Source of the DNA: Sphingobium sufflavum
GTDB taxonomy: Bacteria > Pseudomonadota > Alphaproteobacteria > Sphingomonadales > Sphingomonadaceae
Assembly (NCBI RefSeq): GCF_021403115.1
Contig: NZ_JAJSSH010000001.1
Location: 496,001 to 560,000 of the forward strand
DNA: 64,000 bases
Direction of reading: 5' to 3'
The first letter of the stretch is position 1. The number at the start of each line of letters is the position of its first letter. Under the pieces are notes generated by a model. It was not told the DNA's origin. It saw only the letters and a list, made by a program, of their open reading frames with translations, and made no database searches. Shown one piece after another: positions 8,857 through 17,208 of this stretch. The position numbers and the translations under genes were made by a program.

Positions 8857-9663
8857 TCACTCCAGCAAGGCATCCCGCATGGCGCGCAGGTCCGCATCGC
8901 TCACCTCCAGCACCTCATGCAGATAGCCCTCGACCGATCCATGCGCCGTTTCGATCGCGGCCAGCGCAGCGGAGATATAGGCGGGGTCGGCGTGCAGGAT
9001 GGCGGCGGCAACCTCCGGCGGCTGGCTGCCCAGCGACCCGGCGCGCTCCGTCCCGCCCTTCAGCATGCGGTGCAACTGGGCGACCTCGTTGGTCAGCGCG
9101 AAATCCTCCATCACCACGGCGCGCGGCACGCCCAGCGCGCTCAGCACCAGCGCGGCGGCGGTCCCCGCCCGGTCCTTGCCCGCTGAGCAGTTGAACAGCA
9201 GCGGCACTTCGCCCGCCTTCAGATGGGCGAACACCTGCCTGTATCCTTCCGCCTGATCGTAGGGCAGGCGGCGGTATCCCGTCATCATCGCCTCCCGCGC
9301 GGCCTCCCCGGTGGCGAGGCCGGAGTGCATCGTGCGGCGCAGCTCCGCAAAGCTCGTCTCATAATCGCGCGCCCAATACTGCAGCCCGTCCCGGTCCGCC
9401 CAGGCAAAGGGTTCCAGTTCCCGTTCATGGGTCGTGCGGAAATCGCACAGCGCCTGCACGCCCCGCGCGCACAGATGGTCCCAGTCACCCTGCGTCAGCC
9501 GGGCCAGACTGCCCGACCGAAAGATGACGCCCCATTTCACGCTGCGCCCGTCCATCGTCGGATAGCCGCCCAGGTCGCGGAAATTGCGCCCGCCCTCCAA
9601 TGGCAGCATGCGCTCGCGGGGCCAGTCCGTCCTGTCGTCCCGTACATCCGTCACCGGGGTCAC
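8857..9663 (-). CDS. Tyrosine-protein phosphatase, family 3
   Basis: 268 residues. The N-terminal LEGGRNFRDLGGYPT motif and central CSAGKDRAG loop identify the Y_phosphatase3 family. The general loop is HCxxGxxR(S/T); here it reads N-C-S-A-G-K-D-R-A, with the Cys and Arg present but His and the final Thr replaced by Asn and Ala, so activity may be changed. The ATG overlaps the stop of the reductase gene upstream (ATGA at 9660-9663), which points to translational coupling and a shared role. The family acts on phosphotyrosine or phosphoinositide-like substrates. Confidence 0.85.
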   Translation of the reverse strand: MTPVTDVRDDRTDWPRERMLPLEGGRNFRDLGGYPTMDGRSVKWGVIFRSGSLARLTQGDWDHLCARGVQALCDFRTTHERELEPFAWADRDGLQYWARDYETSFAELRRTMHSGLATGEAAREAMMTGYRRLPYDQAEGYRQVFAHLKAGEVPLLFNCSAGKDRAGTAAALVLSALGVPRAVVMEDFALTNEVAQLHRMLKGGTERAGSLGSQPPEVAAAILHADPAYISAALAAIETAHGSVEGYLHEVLEVSDADLRAMRDALLE

Positions 9664-10691
9664 TCCTTGCCCACGCGCACCACCAGCTTGCCGATCTGGT
9701 CATTGCGGCCGAACTTGTCGGCAAAGGCGGTCCCGGCATTGTCCAGCCCGTCCACCACTGTCTCGATGCTGCGGATCTTACCGTCCGCCACCCATTGGGC
9801 AAGGTCGTCCAGCGCTTTCTGCCCGCCCGTCATCTGCCCGGCGAAACCGCGCACCTCCAGCGAGCGGGACATGACGAAGCGCAGGAAGCCGGGCATCCTG
9901 TCCGGTCCCGGCGCCTCCATGCCATCGCCATAATAGGAGATGAAGCCGACCACCGGCATCCGCGCCTTCATCTTCAGATGGGGCAGGACTTTCATCGTCA
10001 CGTCGCCGCCGACATTGTCGATATAGACGTCCACCTTGTCCGGCACGGCGGCGGCCAGTTGCGCCTCGAAATCCGGGGCCTTGTAATCGACGCAGGCGTC
10101 ATAGCCGATGGCCTCCACCGCCCGGCACTTCGCCGGGCCGCCCGCGATGCCGACGACGCGCGCGCCGCGCATCTTCGCGATCTGCCCGGCGATGGTGCCG
10201 ACCGCGCCGGCGGCGGCGGAAATCACCACCGTCTCGCCCGCCGCCACCCGGCCGATCTCCACCGCGCTATGCGCCGTCTGGCCCGGCATGCCGATGATGC
10301 CCAGCGCGGCGGACAGGGGGGCGTTGGGCGATGCGAACGCCGCCGGGTCGATGCGGCGGAACCCCATCCTCTGCTGCGCCGGGTCAACCACCGCATATTC
10401 GCGCCAGCCGGACCGGACTTCGACCAGATCGCCGACCGCATAATCGGCGTGGTGCGACTCCACGACCCGGCTGACCGTGCCGCCATAGACAGGCTCGCCC
10501 AGCGCCACGCGCGCCGCGCCGGTCAGCACGGTCTCGTCCAGCGCAAAGCGGATCAGCGGGTCCAGCGACAGCCATAATGTCCGCACCAATATCTCGCCCG
10601 GACCGGGCACGGGCGTCGGCACCTCCTCCACGGCGAAATCGTCCGCACGGGGACGGCCCTGCGGATGGGCGCGCAATATGATCTGTTTCAT
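9660..10691 (-). CDS. NADP-dependent MDR-family oxidoreductase
   Basis: 343 residues with the zinc-free medium-chain dehydrogenase/reductase layout of the curcumin/prostaglandin-reductase type. Residues 1-135 are the GroES-like domain (EEVPTPVPGPGEILVRTLWLSLDP), followed by a Rossmann domain with VVISAAAGAVGTIAGQIAKMRG, and VDVYIDNVGGDVTMKVLPHLK near the C-terminal half, a signature of this subgroup. No zinc-binding cysteines are visible. It probably reduces an alpha,beta-unsaturated carbonyl with NADPH. Both ends overlap neighbours by ATGA (10688-10691 and 9660-9663), making a three-gene operon. Confidence 0.85.
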   Translation of the reverse strand: MKQIILRAHPQGRPRADDFAVEEVPTPVPGPGEILVRTLWLSLDPLIRFALDETVLTGAARVALGEPVYGGTVSRVVESHHADYAVGDLVEVRSGWREYAVVDPAQQRMGFRRIDPAAFASPNAPLSAALGIIGMPGQTAHSAVEIGRVAAGETVVISAAAGAVGTIAGQIAKMRGARVVGIAGGPAKCRAVEAIGYDACVDYKAPDFEAQLAAAVPDKVDVYIDNVGGDVTMKVLPHLKMKARMPVVGFISYYGDGMEAPGPDRMPGFLRFVMSRSLEVRGFAGQMTGGQKALDDLAQWVADGKIRSIETVVDGLDNAGTAFADKFGRNDQIGKLVVRVGKE

Positions 10692-10843
10692 GCCGGGGCC
10701 TTTGGTCGAAGACGGACGGGAAGATGGGGCAGGTCGCGGGGGCTGAGGTTGCCGACGCCATGGCCCGCCTCTTCCAGCGCCTCCGTCGCGGTAGTGACCC
10801 TGCGGGCATAGCGTCGATCGTCCGCCGTCAGCGTGCTGGCCAT
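10688..10843 (-). CDS. Small 51-residue protein coupled to the MDR gene
   Basis: A short frame from ATG 10843, reading MASTLTADDRRYARRVTTAT... and ending ...LRPKAPA, whose TGA overlaps the ATG of the reductase gene (ATGA at 10691-10688). AGGAG precedes the ATG at seven bases. The exact stop-start overlap and good ribosome binding site argue that it is a real gene or a leader ORF that couples translation. The N-terminal half is helical and charged; no family is recognised. Confidence 0.5.
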   Translation of the reverse strand: MASTLTADDRRYARRVTTATEALEEAGHGVGNLSPRDLPHLPVRLRPKAPA

Positions 10844-10880
10844 GTCCCTGCTCCTGTCACAATATTTCAGTATGTGGACG

Positions 10881-11029
10881 ATTGGTTCGATAATAGGAAT
10901 TTATGAGGCGAGGGCCTCCTCGTCAAGCGCGGAAGGATGCGGCCCCACTGGCTTTCCCCGCGCACCGGCTTGCACTGCTCTTGTCATGATGTCATAAAAG
11001 CGAATATCAATTCGATATTATGAACCAAT
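10881..11029. promoter_or_regulatory. Divergent promoter region bounded by inverted ATTGGTTC / GAACCAAT
   Basis: ATTGGTTC at 10881-10888 is followed by GATAATAGG; its inverse GAACCAAT occurs at 11022-11029, preceded by GATATTAT. Inside lies a perfect palindrome AATATC-N5-GATATT at 11003-11019. The AT-rich ends flank a GC-rich middle. The arrangement suggests paired regulator sites for the minus-strand operon (start 10843) and the phosphotransferase (start 11091). Confidence 0.4.
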
Positions 11030-11090
11030 GCGGCGCTGCAAAAGGGCCTTTTGGGCGCAGCAATCGTCAAGACAGGGACAGGAGAGTCAT

Positions 11091-12152
11091 ATGCCAGAGC
11101 AGGGATCGCAGGCCATATTGCCCCGGACACCGGACGTTCCGGCCACGCTGGAGGAGGCGATCCATCCTGACTGGCTGACCGCCGCGCTCACCCCCCTGTC
11201 GGGTGGCGCGCCGGTCGAATCGGTGGAGCTGGCGGAGGTCATCAGGACGATGGCGTCCAAGGTCCGCATCCGCGTCCGCTTCCGGGGCGACGCCACCCTC
11301 CACGACTATTGCCTCAAGGCGTTTCTGGGCGAGCCGGGTCTGGGCGGCGGGCAGACGACGATCCGCGAGGGTCGGTTCTACACCGACATCGCCCCCCACA
11401 CGACCATGCGCCTGCCCCATGTCCCCGCCGTCATCCTGGATGAGGAGAAGGGGCAGGGCATCCTCATCATGGAGGATATGATCGCCGCCGGGGCGCGATT
11501 CTGTTCCGCGCTCGAACCCTTCACCGTGGAGCTTGCCCAGCAGAGCCTCGACCAGCTTGCCCGGCTCCACAGCCGCCCGGACATCGCGGCCCGCACCGAC
11601 TGGCTGCCGACCCGCATCGACGTGATCGCGAACAAGCCGCATTTCGCGCCGGAGAAGCAGCAGGAACTGCTCGACCATCCGCGCAACGCCGGCCTGCCCG
11701 ACCGCACCCGCAGCGGCGCGCTGCTCCATGCGGGGATGAAGGCGCTGTCGGCGCGCAACGCCGCCCGGCCGCGCACCCTGCTCCATGGCGATTGCCACGC
11801 GGGCAATCTGTTCCTGATCGACGGCGCGCCGGGCTTCACTGACTGGCAACTGGTGCAGCGGGGCCATTGGGCGATGGATGTCGCCTATCATCTGTGCGCC
11901 GTCCTGCCAGTGGAGATGGCCGAACGGCATGAGCGCGACCTGCTCGATTCCTATCTGGCGTCGGTGCGCGAACATGGCGGCGAGGCTCCCGACCGGGACG
12001 CGGCGTGGGAGGATTATCGCGCCGCGCAAATCTATGGCTTCTATCACTGGGCCATCACCACGCGCGTCGATCCGGCGATCATCGCCATCTTCATGGAGCG
12101 GTTGGGCGCGGGCGTGACCCGCCACGACAGCTACACCGTGCTGGGCCTGTAG
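11091..12152 (+). CDS. Phosphotransferase, aminoglycoside-phosphotransferase (APH) fold
   Basis: 353 residues from ATG 11091, preceded by AGGAGAGTCAT. The protein kinase-like APH fold shows its catalytic loop LLHGDCHAGNLFL and the metal-binding GFTDWQLVQRGHWAMDVAYHL, with Asp in DW. An N-terminal lobe lysine region (VRIRVRFRGDATLHDYCLKAF) and an ILIMEDM segment act as hinge. Environmental members of this family in sphingomonads and mycobacteria sit in catabolic clusters and phosphorylate alcohols rather than antibiotics. It is divergent from the MDR-phosphatase operon, an intriguing pairing of kinase and phosphatase. No resistance function can be claimed. Confidence 0.8.
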   Translation: MPEQGSQAILPRTPDVPATLEEAIHPDWLTAALTPLSGGAPVESVELAEVIRTMASKVRIRVRFRGDATLHDYCLKAFLGEPGLGGGQTTIREGRFYTDIAPHTTMRLPHVPAVILDEEKGQGILIMEDMIAAGARFCSALEPFTVELAQQSLDQLARLHSRPDIAARTDWLPTRIDVIANKPHFAPEKQQELLDHPRNAGLPDRTRSGALLHAGMKALSARNAARPRTLLHGDCHAGNLFLIDGAPGFTDWQLVQRGHWAMDVAYHLCAVLPVEMAERHERDLLDSYLASVREHGGEAPDRDAAWEDYRAAQIYGFYHWAITTRVDPAIIAIFMERLGAGVTRHDSYTVLGL

Positions 12153-12598
12153 GCGCCCAGACGATACCGTGTCGGCGCTGATGGCGTCCTGAAGCGAGGC
12201 ACGGGTTTCGCTGCGGGGCGCATACGCACGGTACGGGGTATGGGAAGATCGGAAAGGGAGCCGGGTCACGCGCCCCGGTTCAACCCTTTGGGGCCGTCTG
12301 GGCCGAATGTCGATCGGCCCCAGAGCGTGTTCGAAGCGGATGGGATCTTCCGCGGCCTCGCAAAAGTCGGCCCATCAAAAGACGGGAGTAGCTGGGCCGA
12401 TACCATCGGGTCGGAACCCGCTCCAGACGTTCAGGCGAAGGTCAGGGCCGTGGGGAAGCCATGGCCCGCTCGCCTATCGCGCACCCATGGCCCGCGCACC
12501 CATCACCGCGCACCCATGGCCCGCTTGCCCATGACCCGCTTACGCATGGCCCGCTTGCATGGTCCGCCGCCTGTCTTCGCCCGCTGTCGCAGCCCGGA
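12153..12598. other. Intergenic region of 446 bp
   Basis: Convergent space between the phosphotransferase and SDR genes. It holds the CATGGCCCGC repeat cluster at 12460-12567 and otherwise nothing coding that can be supported. Confidence 0.4.
12460..12567. repeat. Cluster of six CATGGCCCGC-type short repeats
   Basis: CATGGCCCGC starts at 12460, 12486, 12515 and 12545, with one-base variants CATGACCCGC at 12530 and CATGGTCCGC at 12558. The last four units are spaced 15, 15 and 13 bases apart. Intervening sequence also repeats CGCACCCATC-like text. It is not a CRISPR: units are too short and spacers are similar. Confidence 0.6.
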
Positions 12599-13429
12599 TC
12601 AGGCGTTCATCCCGCCATTCACGCTGATGACCTGCCCGGTGATGCGCCGCGCGCCGTCGCCGCACAGGAACAGCACCAGCGGCGCAATATCCTCCGGCGT
12701 GGGGAGGCCGAGGCCCGCCTTTTTCGCAGCCTTCACCACCCGGTCGCCATTATGCGCGGCCAGCCGTCGGGCGCTGTCGGTGTCCGCCACGAAGCCGGGG
12801 GAGACGCAATGGACCCGCACCCCGTCGCGCGCCACCTCCACCGCCAGGTTGCGGACAAAGCCGATGATGCCCGCCCGCGACGCGCCGATCAGGCTTTGCC
12901 GCGCCCCCGCGAACCGGCCCGCGTCGGAGGCGAAGGCGATGAAGCTGCCCCCCTGCCGCCGCAGCCAGGGCAGCGCCGCATGGGCCAGATGTTGCACAGC
13001 GCCGATGGAGAGGGCGAGGAAGGCCCCATAGCCCTCCGGTTCCGTCTCCGCGAACAGGCCGGTGATCCTTGCGCCCTTCGGCCCGGTGGTGGCGCAATCC
13101 ACCACCGCGTCGATCCGCCCGGCCCAGCGCGCCACATCCGCCACCAGCCGGGCAATCGCGGCGGGATCGGTCATGTCCGCCCCAAAGCCGCGCACGGCGT
13201 CCTCCGCCGCTGTGAGCCGTGCGGCTGCCAGCCCTGCGCGCGTCACTCCAGCCCCCGCCAGTCCCGCGCCAGCCAGTCCCGCAACCGCCCGCTCCGCCGA
13301 CGCATCGCTGCGCCCGTGCAGAGCCACACGCCATCCCGCCGCCAGCGCCTGCGCCGCGATGACGCGTCCGATGGAGCCGCTGCCGCCCGTCACCAGCATC
13401 ACCGGCGCTTCGGGCGCGGCAGGCTCCAC
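12599..13429 (-). CDS. Short-chain dehydrogenase-like protein with altered catalytic residues
   Basis: 276 residues from GTG 13429, five bases after the stop of the upstream SDR; an ATG at 13399 would cut into the first strand. The Rossmann motif MLVTGGSGSIGRVIA is intact and Ser168 (FIAFASDAGRF) is present. The usual YxxxK is replaced: QSLIGASRAG puts Ile181 and Arg185 where Tyr and Lys normally sit, and the NNAG motif reads DCATT. Residues 49-75 contain a low-complexity Ala/Gly repeat (GLAGAGLAGAG). It may be a non-catalytic or reshaped SDR. Last gene of the SDR-SDR-ALDH operon. Confidence 0.75.
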   Translation of the reverse strand: MEPAAPEAPVMLVTGGSGSIGRVIAAQALAAGWRVALHGRSDASAERAVAGLAGAGLAGAGVTRAGLAAARLTAAEDAVRGFGADMTDPAAIARLVADVARWAGRIDAVVDCATTGPKGARITGLFAETEPEGYGAFLALSIGAVQHLAHAALPWLRRQGGSFIAFASDAGRFAGARQSLIGASRAGIIGFVRNLAVEVARDGVRVHCVSPGFVADTDSARRLAAHNGDRVVKAAKKAGLGLPTPEDIAPLVLFLCGDGARRITGQVISVNGGMNA

Positions 13430-13434
13430 CGCCG

Positions 13435-14250
13435 TCAGCGCCGGGTTGAGACGCCCGCCGACAAACCGCCGTCCACCGGGATGTTCGTGCCGGTGACATT
13501 GGCGGACAGGTCGGAGGCGAGGAACAGGGCGACATTGGCCGTGTCGTCCGGGTTGCCGTCATTGCCCAGCGGGTTGTTGCGTTTCATCCCCTCGCGGATG
13601 CGGTCGGCGTTCGGGCCGTCCGGGTCCATCCCCGCATAATGGGTCAACATGCCGCCGGGGCAGACCGAATTGATGCGGATGCCCAGCGGCGCGACCTCGA
13701 TCGCCAGCGTGCGGGTCAGGCTGACCACCGCGCCCTTGGTCGCGCCATAGATGACGCCGCCATAGCCGATCAGCCCTGCGATGGAGGCGGTGTTGACGAT
13801 GACCCCGCCCGATCCCCTCTCGTCCCGGCCCTGCGCGCTGAACTGGCGGATCGCCGCGCGGCAGCCGTTCAGGACGCCGCCGATGTTGACCGCCTGCAAC
13901 CGGTCCAGCTCGCGGGTCGGCGTATCGACCAGCCCCAGCATCCCCTTCACCGGGTCGGGCGCGACCGTGACGGCGGCATTGTTATAGAGGATGTCCAGCC
14001 GCCCTTGCGCCCGCACCACGTCGGCGACCAGCGCATCCACCGCCGCTTCGTCCGCGACGTTGCACAGGTGGGCGCTGGCCCGGTGGCCCTCCGCCTCGAC
14101 CAGCCGCACCGTTTCCACCACGCCGGCCTCGCCAATGTCCACCGCCGCGACAAAGGCGCCGTGCCGCGCAAAGATCAGCGACGCCGCGCGGCCCAGCCCG
14201 GACCCCGCGCCGGTGATGATGGCAATCTTGCCGCTCAGAAGTCCGTCCAT
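13435..14250 (-). CDS. Short-chain dehydrogenase/reductase (classical SDR)
   Basis: 271 residues from ATG 14250. The classical set is complete: GAGSGLGRAASLIFA (cofactor binding), DILYNNAAVT, Ser in VNTASIAGLIG and Tyr/Lys in VIYGATKGA, and PVDGGLSAG at the end. The aspartate after the second strand (VAAVDIGEAG) favours NAD. It lies 18 bp downstream of the aldehyde dehydrogenase gene and 5 bp before the atypical SDR, so the three form an operon that likely oxidises an alcohol to an acid. Confidence 0.85.
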   Translation of the reverse strand: MDGLLSGKIAIITGAGSGLGRAASLIFARHGAFVAAVDIGEAGVVETVRLVEAEGHRASAHLCNVADEAAVDALVADVVRAQGRLDILYNNAAVTVAPDPVKGMLGLVDTPTRELDRLQAVNIGGVLNGCRAAIRQFSAQGRDERGSGGVIVNTASIAGLIGYGGVIYGATKGAVVSLTRTLAIEVAPLGIRINSVCPGGMLTHYAGMDPDGPNADRIREGMKRNNPLGNDGNPDDTANVALFLASDLSANVTGTNIPVDGGLSAGVSTRR

Positions 14251-14268
14251 CCCCAAAACCCTTCCCGA

Positions 14269-15738
14269 TCAGCCGATGGTGAGGCAGCTGAGCTGCTGAT
14301 AAGTGCGCAGGCCGTCCGCGCCCCGCTCCCGGCCCAGCCCGCTCAGCCGCTGCCCGCCAAAGGATGCATGGCTGCTGGACAGCACGGCGTTGACATGCAC
14401 GGTGCCGCTCTTGATCCGCAGGCCGACGGCCAGCGCCGCCTTCTTGTCCACGCCATGCACATAGCCGGACAGGCCATAGCGGGAGTCATTGGCCATCTGC
14501 ACCGCATGGTCCAGGTCGCGATAGCCGATGATCGCCGCGATCGGCCCGAATATCTCGTCCTGACCGCCCGGATTGCTGTTGTCCGGCAGGTCGAGGATGG
14601 TCGGTTCGAAGAAATAGCCCTTGTCGATGCCGTCCGGCCGCTTGCCGCCGATGACGACCCGCGCGCCCGCATCGACCGCGCGCTGCACATGGCGCTCGCA
14701 CGCCGCGCGCTGCCCTGCGCTGATGACGGGGCCAAGCTGGGTCTGCGGATCGTCGGCCACGCCGATGCGGATGGTCGCGATGTCGGCGGCGATCTTCTCC
14801 AGCAGAGCCGCCTTCTGATCCTCCGGTACAAAGATACGCTTGCCCAGCGCACAGCCCTGCCCGGCGTGGGAGACGCAGATGATGCGCGCCTGCGCCACCG
14901 CCTTGTCCACCGAATCCGGCAGGAATATCTGCGCGCTATGGCCGCCCAGTTCGAGCTGGAGCCGCTTCATCGTCGGCGCGGCCTGCGCCATCACCGCCGC
15001 CCCGACCGCGCTCGATCCGGTAAAGGCGACCAGGTCGATGGCGGGATCGGTGGTCAGCAGCGTCGCCCCCTCCAGCCCGGCCTCGATCACCAGGTTGAAC
15101 ACGCCCTTGGGCAGCCCAGCCTCCTCCGCCGCCTCCGCAAAAATAATGGCGGACAGCGGGGTCAGCGGGTTGGGCCGCAGGATGACCGTATTGCCCGCCA
15201 GCAGCGCGGGGATGACCTTCCACATCGCGGTGTAGAAGGGGACGTTATTGGCCGCGATGCCGGTGACGACGCCGATCGGCGTATAGCGGCGGATGCTCTG
15301 GACCGTGCCGCCCATCGGGCCGATCCGCTCCGACAGGGGCAGGTGGTTGTCCTCAAATTCCGGCAGGGACAGGAACAGGTCGATGATCTCCTCCGCCTGC
15401 CGCAGCGGGGTGGCCGCCTGTGCGTACATGACGGAGGAACTGCGCGGGCAGCCCCCTTCCGCCACCGCATATTCGATCAACCGGTCGGCGCGGCTGGCCA
15501 GCGCCTGCGTGTAGCGGCGCAGATAGACCGCGCGCTCCGCCATCGACAGGTCGCTCCACGCGCCGGAATCGAAGGCGGCGCGGGCCACGCGGATCGCGTC
15601 CTGCGTCTGCTCCGCCGACAGGCCGGGAAAGCTGGCGACGATGCTCTCGTCGGACGGGTTCTCGACGGTCAGGATGGCCCCGGCGCCCTTGACGAAGGCA
15701 CCATCGATATAGCCGGCGTAGTCCAGAACACCCTCCAT
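14269..15738 (-). CDS. Aldehyde dehydrogenase (NAD(P)+-dependent)
   Basis: 489 residues from ATG 15738 (MEGVLDYAGYIDGAFV), the usual start point of the family. A start at ATG 15780 would add 14 residues encoded by AT-rich sequence that contains the GAATTATTG motif also found upstream of the IclR gene, so the shorter form is preferred; neither has a clear ribosome binding site. Family marks: FTGSSAVGAAV nucleotide loop, LELGGHSAQIF with the general-base Glu, HAGQGCALGKR with the nucleophilic Cys, and EIFGPIAAIIGY. First gene of the operon with two SDRs. Substrate not determinable. Confidence 0.85.
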   Translation of the reverse strand: MEGVLDYAGYIDGAFVKGAGAILTVENPSDESIVASFPGLSAEQTQDAIRVARAAFDSGAWSDLSMAERAVYLRRYTQALASRADRLIEYAVAEGGCPRSSSVMYAQAATPLRQAEEIIDLFLSLPEFEDNHLPLSERIGPMGGTVQSIRRYTPIGVVTGIAANNVPFYTAMWKVIPALLAGNTVILRPNPLTPLSAIIFAEAAEEAGLPKGVFNLVIEAGLEGATLLTTDPAIDLVAFTGSSAVGAAVMAQAAPTMKRLQLELGGHSAQIFLPDSVDKAVAQARIICVSHAGQGCALGKRIFVPEDQKAALLEKIAADIATIRIGVADDPQTQLGPVISAGQRAACERHVQRAVDAGARVVIGGKRPDGIDKGYFFEPTILDLPDNSNPGGQDEIFGPIAAIIGYRDLDHAVQMANDSRYGLSGYVHGVDKKAALAVGLRIKSGTVHVNAVLSSSHASFGGQRLSGLGRERGADGLRTYQQLSCLTIG

Positions 15739-15752
15739 TAATTCATAATGTG

Positions 15753-15763
15753 GAATTATTGTT
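15753..15763. promoter_or_regulatory. GAATTATTG motif shared with the IclR promoter
   Basis: GAATTATTGTT here recurs as GAATTATTGCT at 17228-17238, about 15-20 bases upstream of the preferred start of the aldehyde dehydrogenase and of the IclR gene, in the same orientation. A shared IclR-type site is a reasonable guess. Confidence 0.35.
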
Positions 15764-16110
15764 CGTTCATTCGTACTCATTCCGGCTTGGGCCGTCAATC
15801 GCGGAAAAGCGATCCGGGGGTGGCGGCAGGGTGTGCGAACGCGCGGGCACGGACGCTGGCGCAACGTGCGAACGGTCCGGTGCGGGGCATGGGGTGGGGC
15901 GGGGAGCATCGGGCGCCGGGTGGGGAGGGGAGGGGTGGTGGTGGGGGCTTGCAGCCATCGCCACGCCTTCGGGGAAACTATCTATGCCTCCACCCGTCAT
16001 CCCGGACCTGATCCGCGATCCCGCTTGTTTTTCAAACCAGCGCACTGGCTCAAAAAGCGGGACGGCGGATCGGGTGGGCAAGTATCCCGGAGGTCCATGT
16101 AACCTCCACC

Positions 16111-16154
16111 CGTTCGCCCTCAACTTGTCGACCCGAAGGGCGGGCGAATCCCAA
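16111..16154 (+). repeat. 44-bp dispersed repeat, copy 1
   Basis: Begins CGTTCGCCCTCAACTTGTCG and continues ACCCGAAGGGC. An inverted copy with 38 of 44 bases identical lies at 56799-56842. This is the sphingomonad intergenic element built around CTTGTCGACCCGAAGGGC. Confidence 0.7.
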
Positions 16155-16338
16155 GGGCTGCTCTTCTCTGTTGAAACCACCGTGAAGGGAAAGGAGTGTC
16201 CTTCGACACTCCAGCGAGTCACGCGCCTCGCTTGAACAGGACGAACGGCGTTTCTCTCCTACATGCCCAAGCGGGACCATCGCCCACCCAGTCCGGGGCC
16301 GCGCCGCCATAACCGGCGAGAGAGCGCCACCCCGCCAC

Positions 16339-17208
16339 CTATTTCCCCCCAGCCTGCTCGCGCGCCGTTGGTGCGTGGGTGATGAAGGCGGAAATCCGGT
16401 CGCGCGCCTCGCACAGCCGTTGGCCGATGGTCTGCACTTCGCTGCCCTTGTACAGGCGGGAATAGCCTTGCAGGCCGATGACGAACGCGACCTGGCGGCG
16501 CGCGTCCAGCACCGGCGTCTGCACGAAGACCAGCCGATAATCCGCATCGGGGTTCAGAGCGAATTGCGGCAGGACCGGTGTGTTCTCGTACCGGGAATCC
16601 TGCAACCAGTCCGACGATCCGCTTTCGCCCTCGACGCTGGGGTTGCGGATGCTGAACAGGAAGCCATTCTCGCGGATGAAGGCGATGCCTTGCCGCATCG
16701 CGTCGATCTGTTCGGGGCTGGGGGCGGGTTCGACTTCCTCCAGCCATGCGTCCACCTCCGCCTGCGGCGCCCAGGGAAAGAACAGGCTGGCGAACTGCGG
16801 CGCCAGCGGCAGGCGGGTGCCGCGCGGCACGGAATTGCCCAGGTGGGATACGGCGGTGGCCCGTTCGCGGATGACCACGTCGGTCCGCTCGCGGAAGGTG
16901 GCGGAACAGGTCAGGTCGAACGCGTCGGCCAGCACCCGCATTTCCGGCTGCGCGGCTTGCAGGGGGGAAAAATGCGCCTTCGCGCCCTCACCGATGGCGA
17001 CCAGCGCGGGGCCGAGCAGATAGCTTTTGTCGCTGGTGCGATAGAGATAACCGGCATCGACCAGCCCGGCCAGCAGGCCATGGCATGTCGCACGGCTCAG
17101 CTTCAGCGCGCGGACCAGGTCGGTCAGCGTGAAGGTCTGCCCCGGATGATCGGCGAAGAAGTTCAGGATGGCGACGACGCGCCGGACACCGGGGGAAGAA
17201 CGGGACAT
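16339..17208 (-). CDS. IclR family transcriptional regulator
   Basis: 289 residues. Residues 7-65 are the IclR winged helix (VRRVVAILNFFADHPGQTFTLTDLVRALKLSRATCHGLLAGL), followed by the wing YLYRTSDKSYLLGPALVAIGEGA. The effector domain follows with PRGTRLPLAPQFASLFFPW. It is divergent from the small protein gene at 17397 and lies upstream of the SDR-ALDH operon transcribed in the same direction. A GAATTATTGCT motif upstream is shared with the ALDH promoter, so this operon is a candidate target. Confidence 0.85.
   Translation of the reverse strand: MSRSSPGVRRVVAILNFFADHPGQTFTLTDLVRALKLSRATCHGLLAGLVDAGYLYRTSDKSYLLGPALVAIGEGAKAHFSPLQAAQPEMRVLADAFDLTCSATFRERTDVVIRERATAVSHLGNSVPRGTRLPLAPQFASLFFPWAPQAEVDAWLEEVEPAPSPEQIDAMRQGIAFIRENGFLFSIRNPSVEGESGSSDWLQDSRYENTPVLPQFALNPDADYRLVFVQTPVLDARRQVAFVIGLQGYSRLYKGSEVQTIGQRLCEARDRISAFITHAPTAREQAGGK

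Larger units (their letters stand above)
15739..16338. other. Intergenic region of 600 bp with repeats
   Basis: Contains the AT-rich upstream region of the aldehyde dehydrogenase (15739-15780), GC-rich sequence without coding potential, a GTCATCCCGGACCTGATCC type repeat near 15997 that is common in sphingomonads, and the 44-bp dispersed repeat at 16111-16154. No gene supported. Confidence 0.45.

Noticed and set aside
11091..12152. Aminoglycoside resistance gene
   Set aside because: It has the APH fold and catalytic motifs, but environmental members of this type sit in catabolic clusters, and nothing in the sequence indicates antibiotic specificity.
12460..12567. CRISPR array
   Set aside because: Repeats are only ten bases, irregularly spaced, and the spacers are similar to one another; no cas genes nearby.
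13639..15741. A 700-codon plus-strand frame across the ALDH/SDR operon
   Set aside because: Shadow of the minus-strand ALDH and SDR genes; composition is typical antisense and no motif is present.
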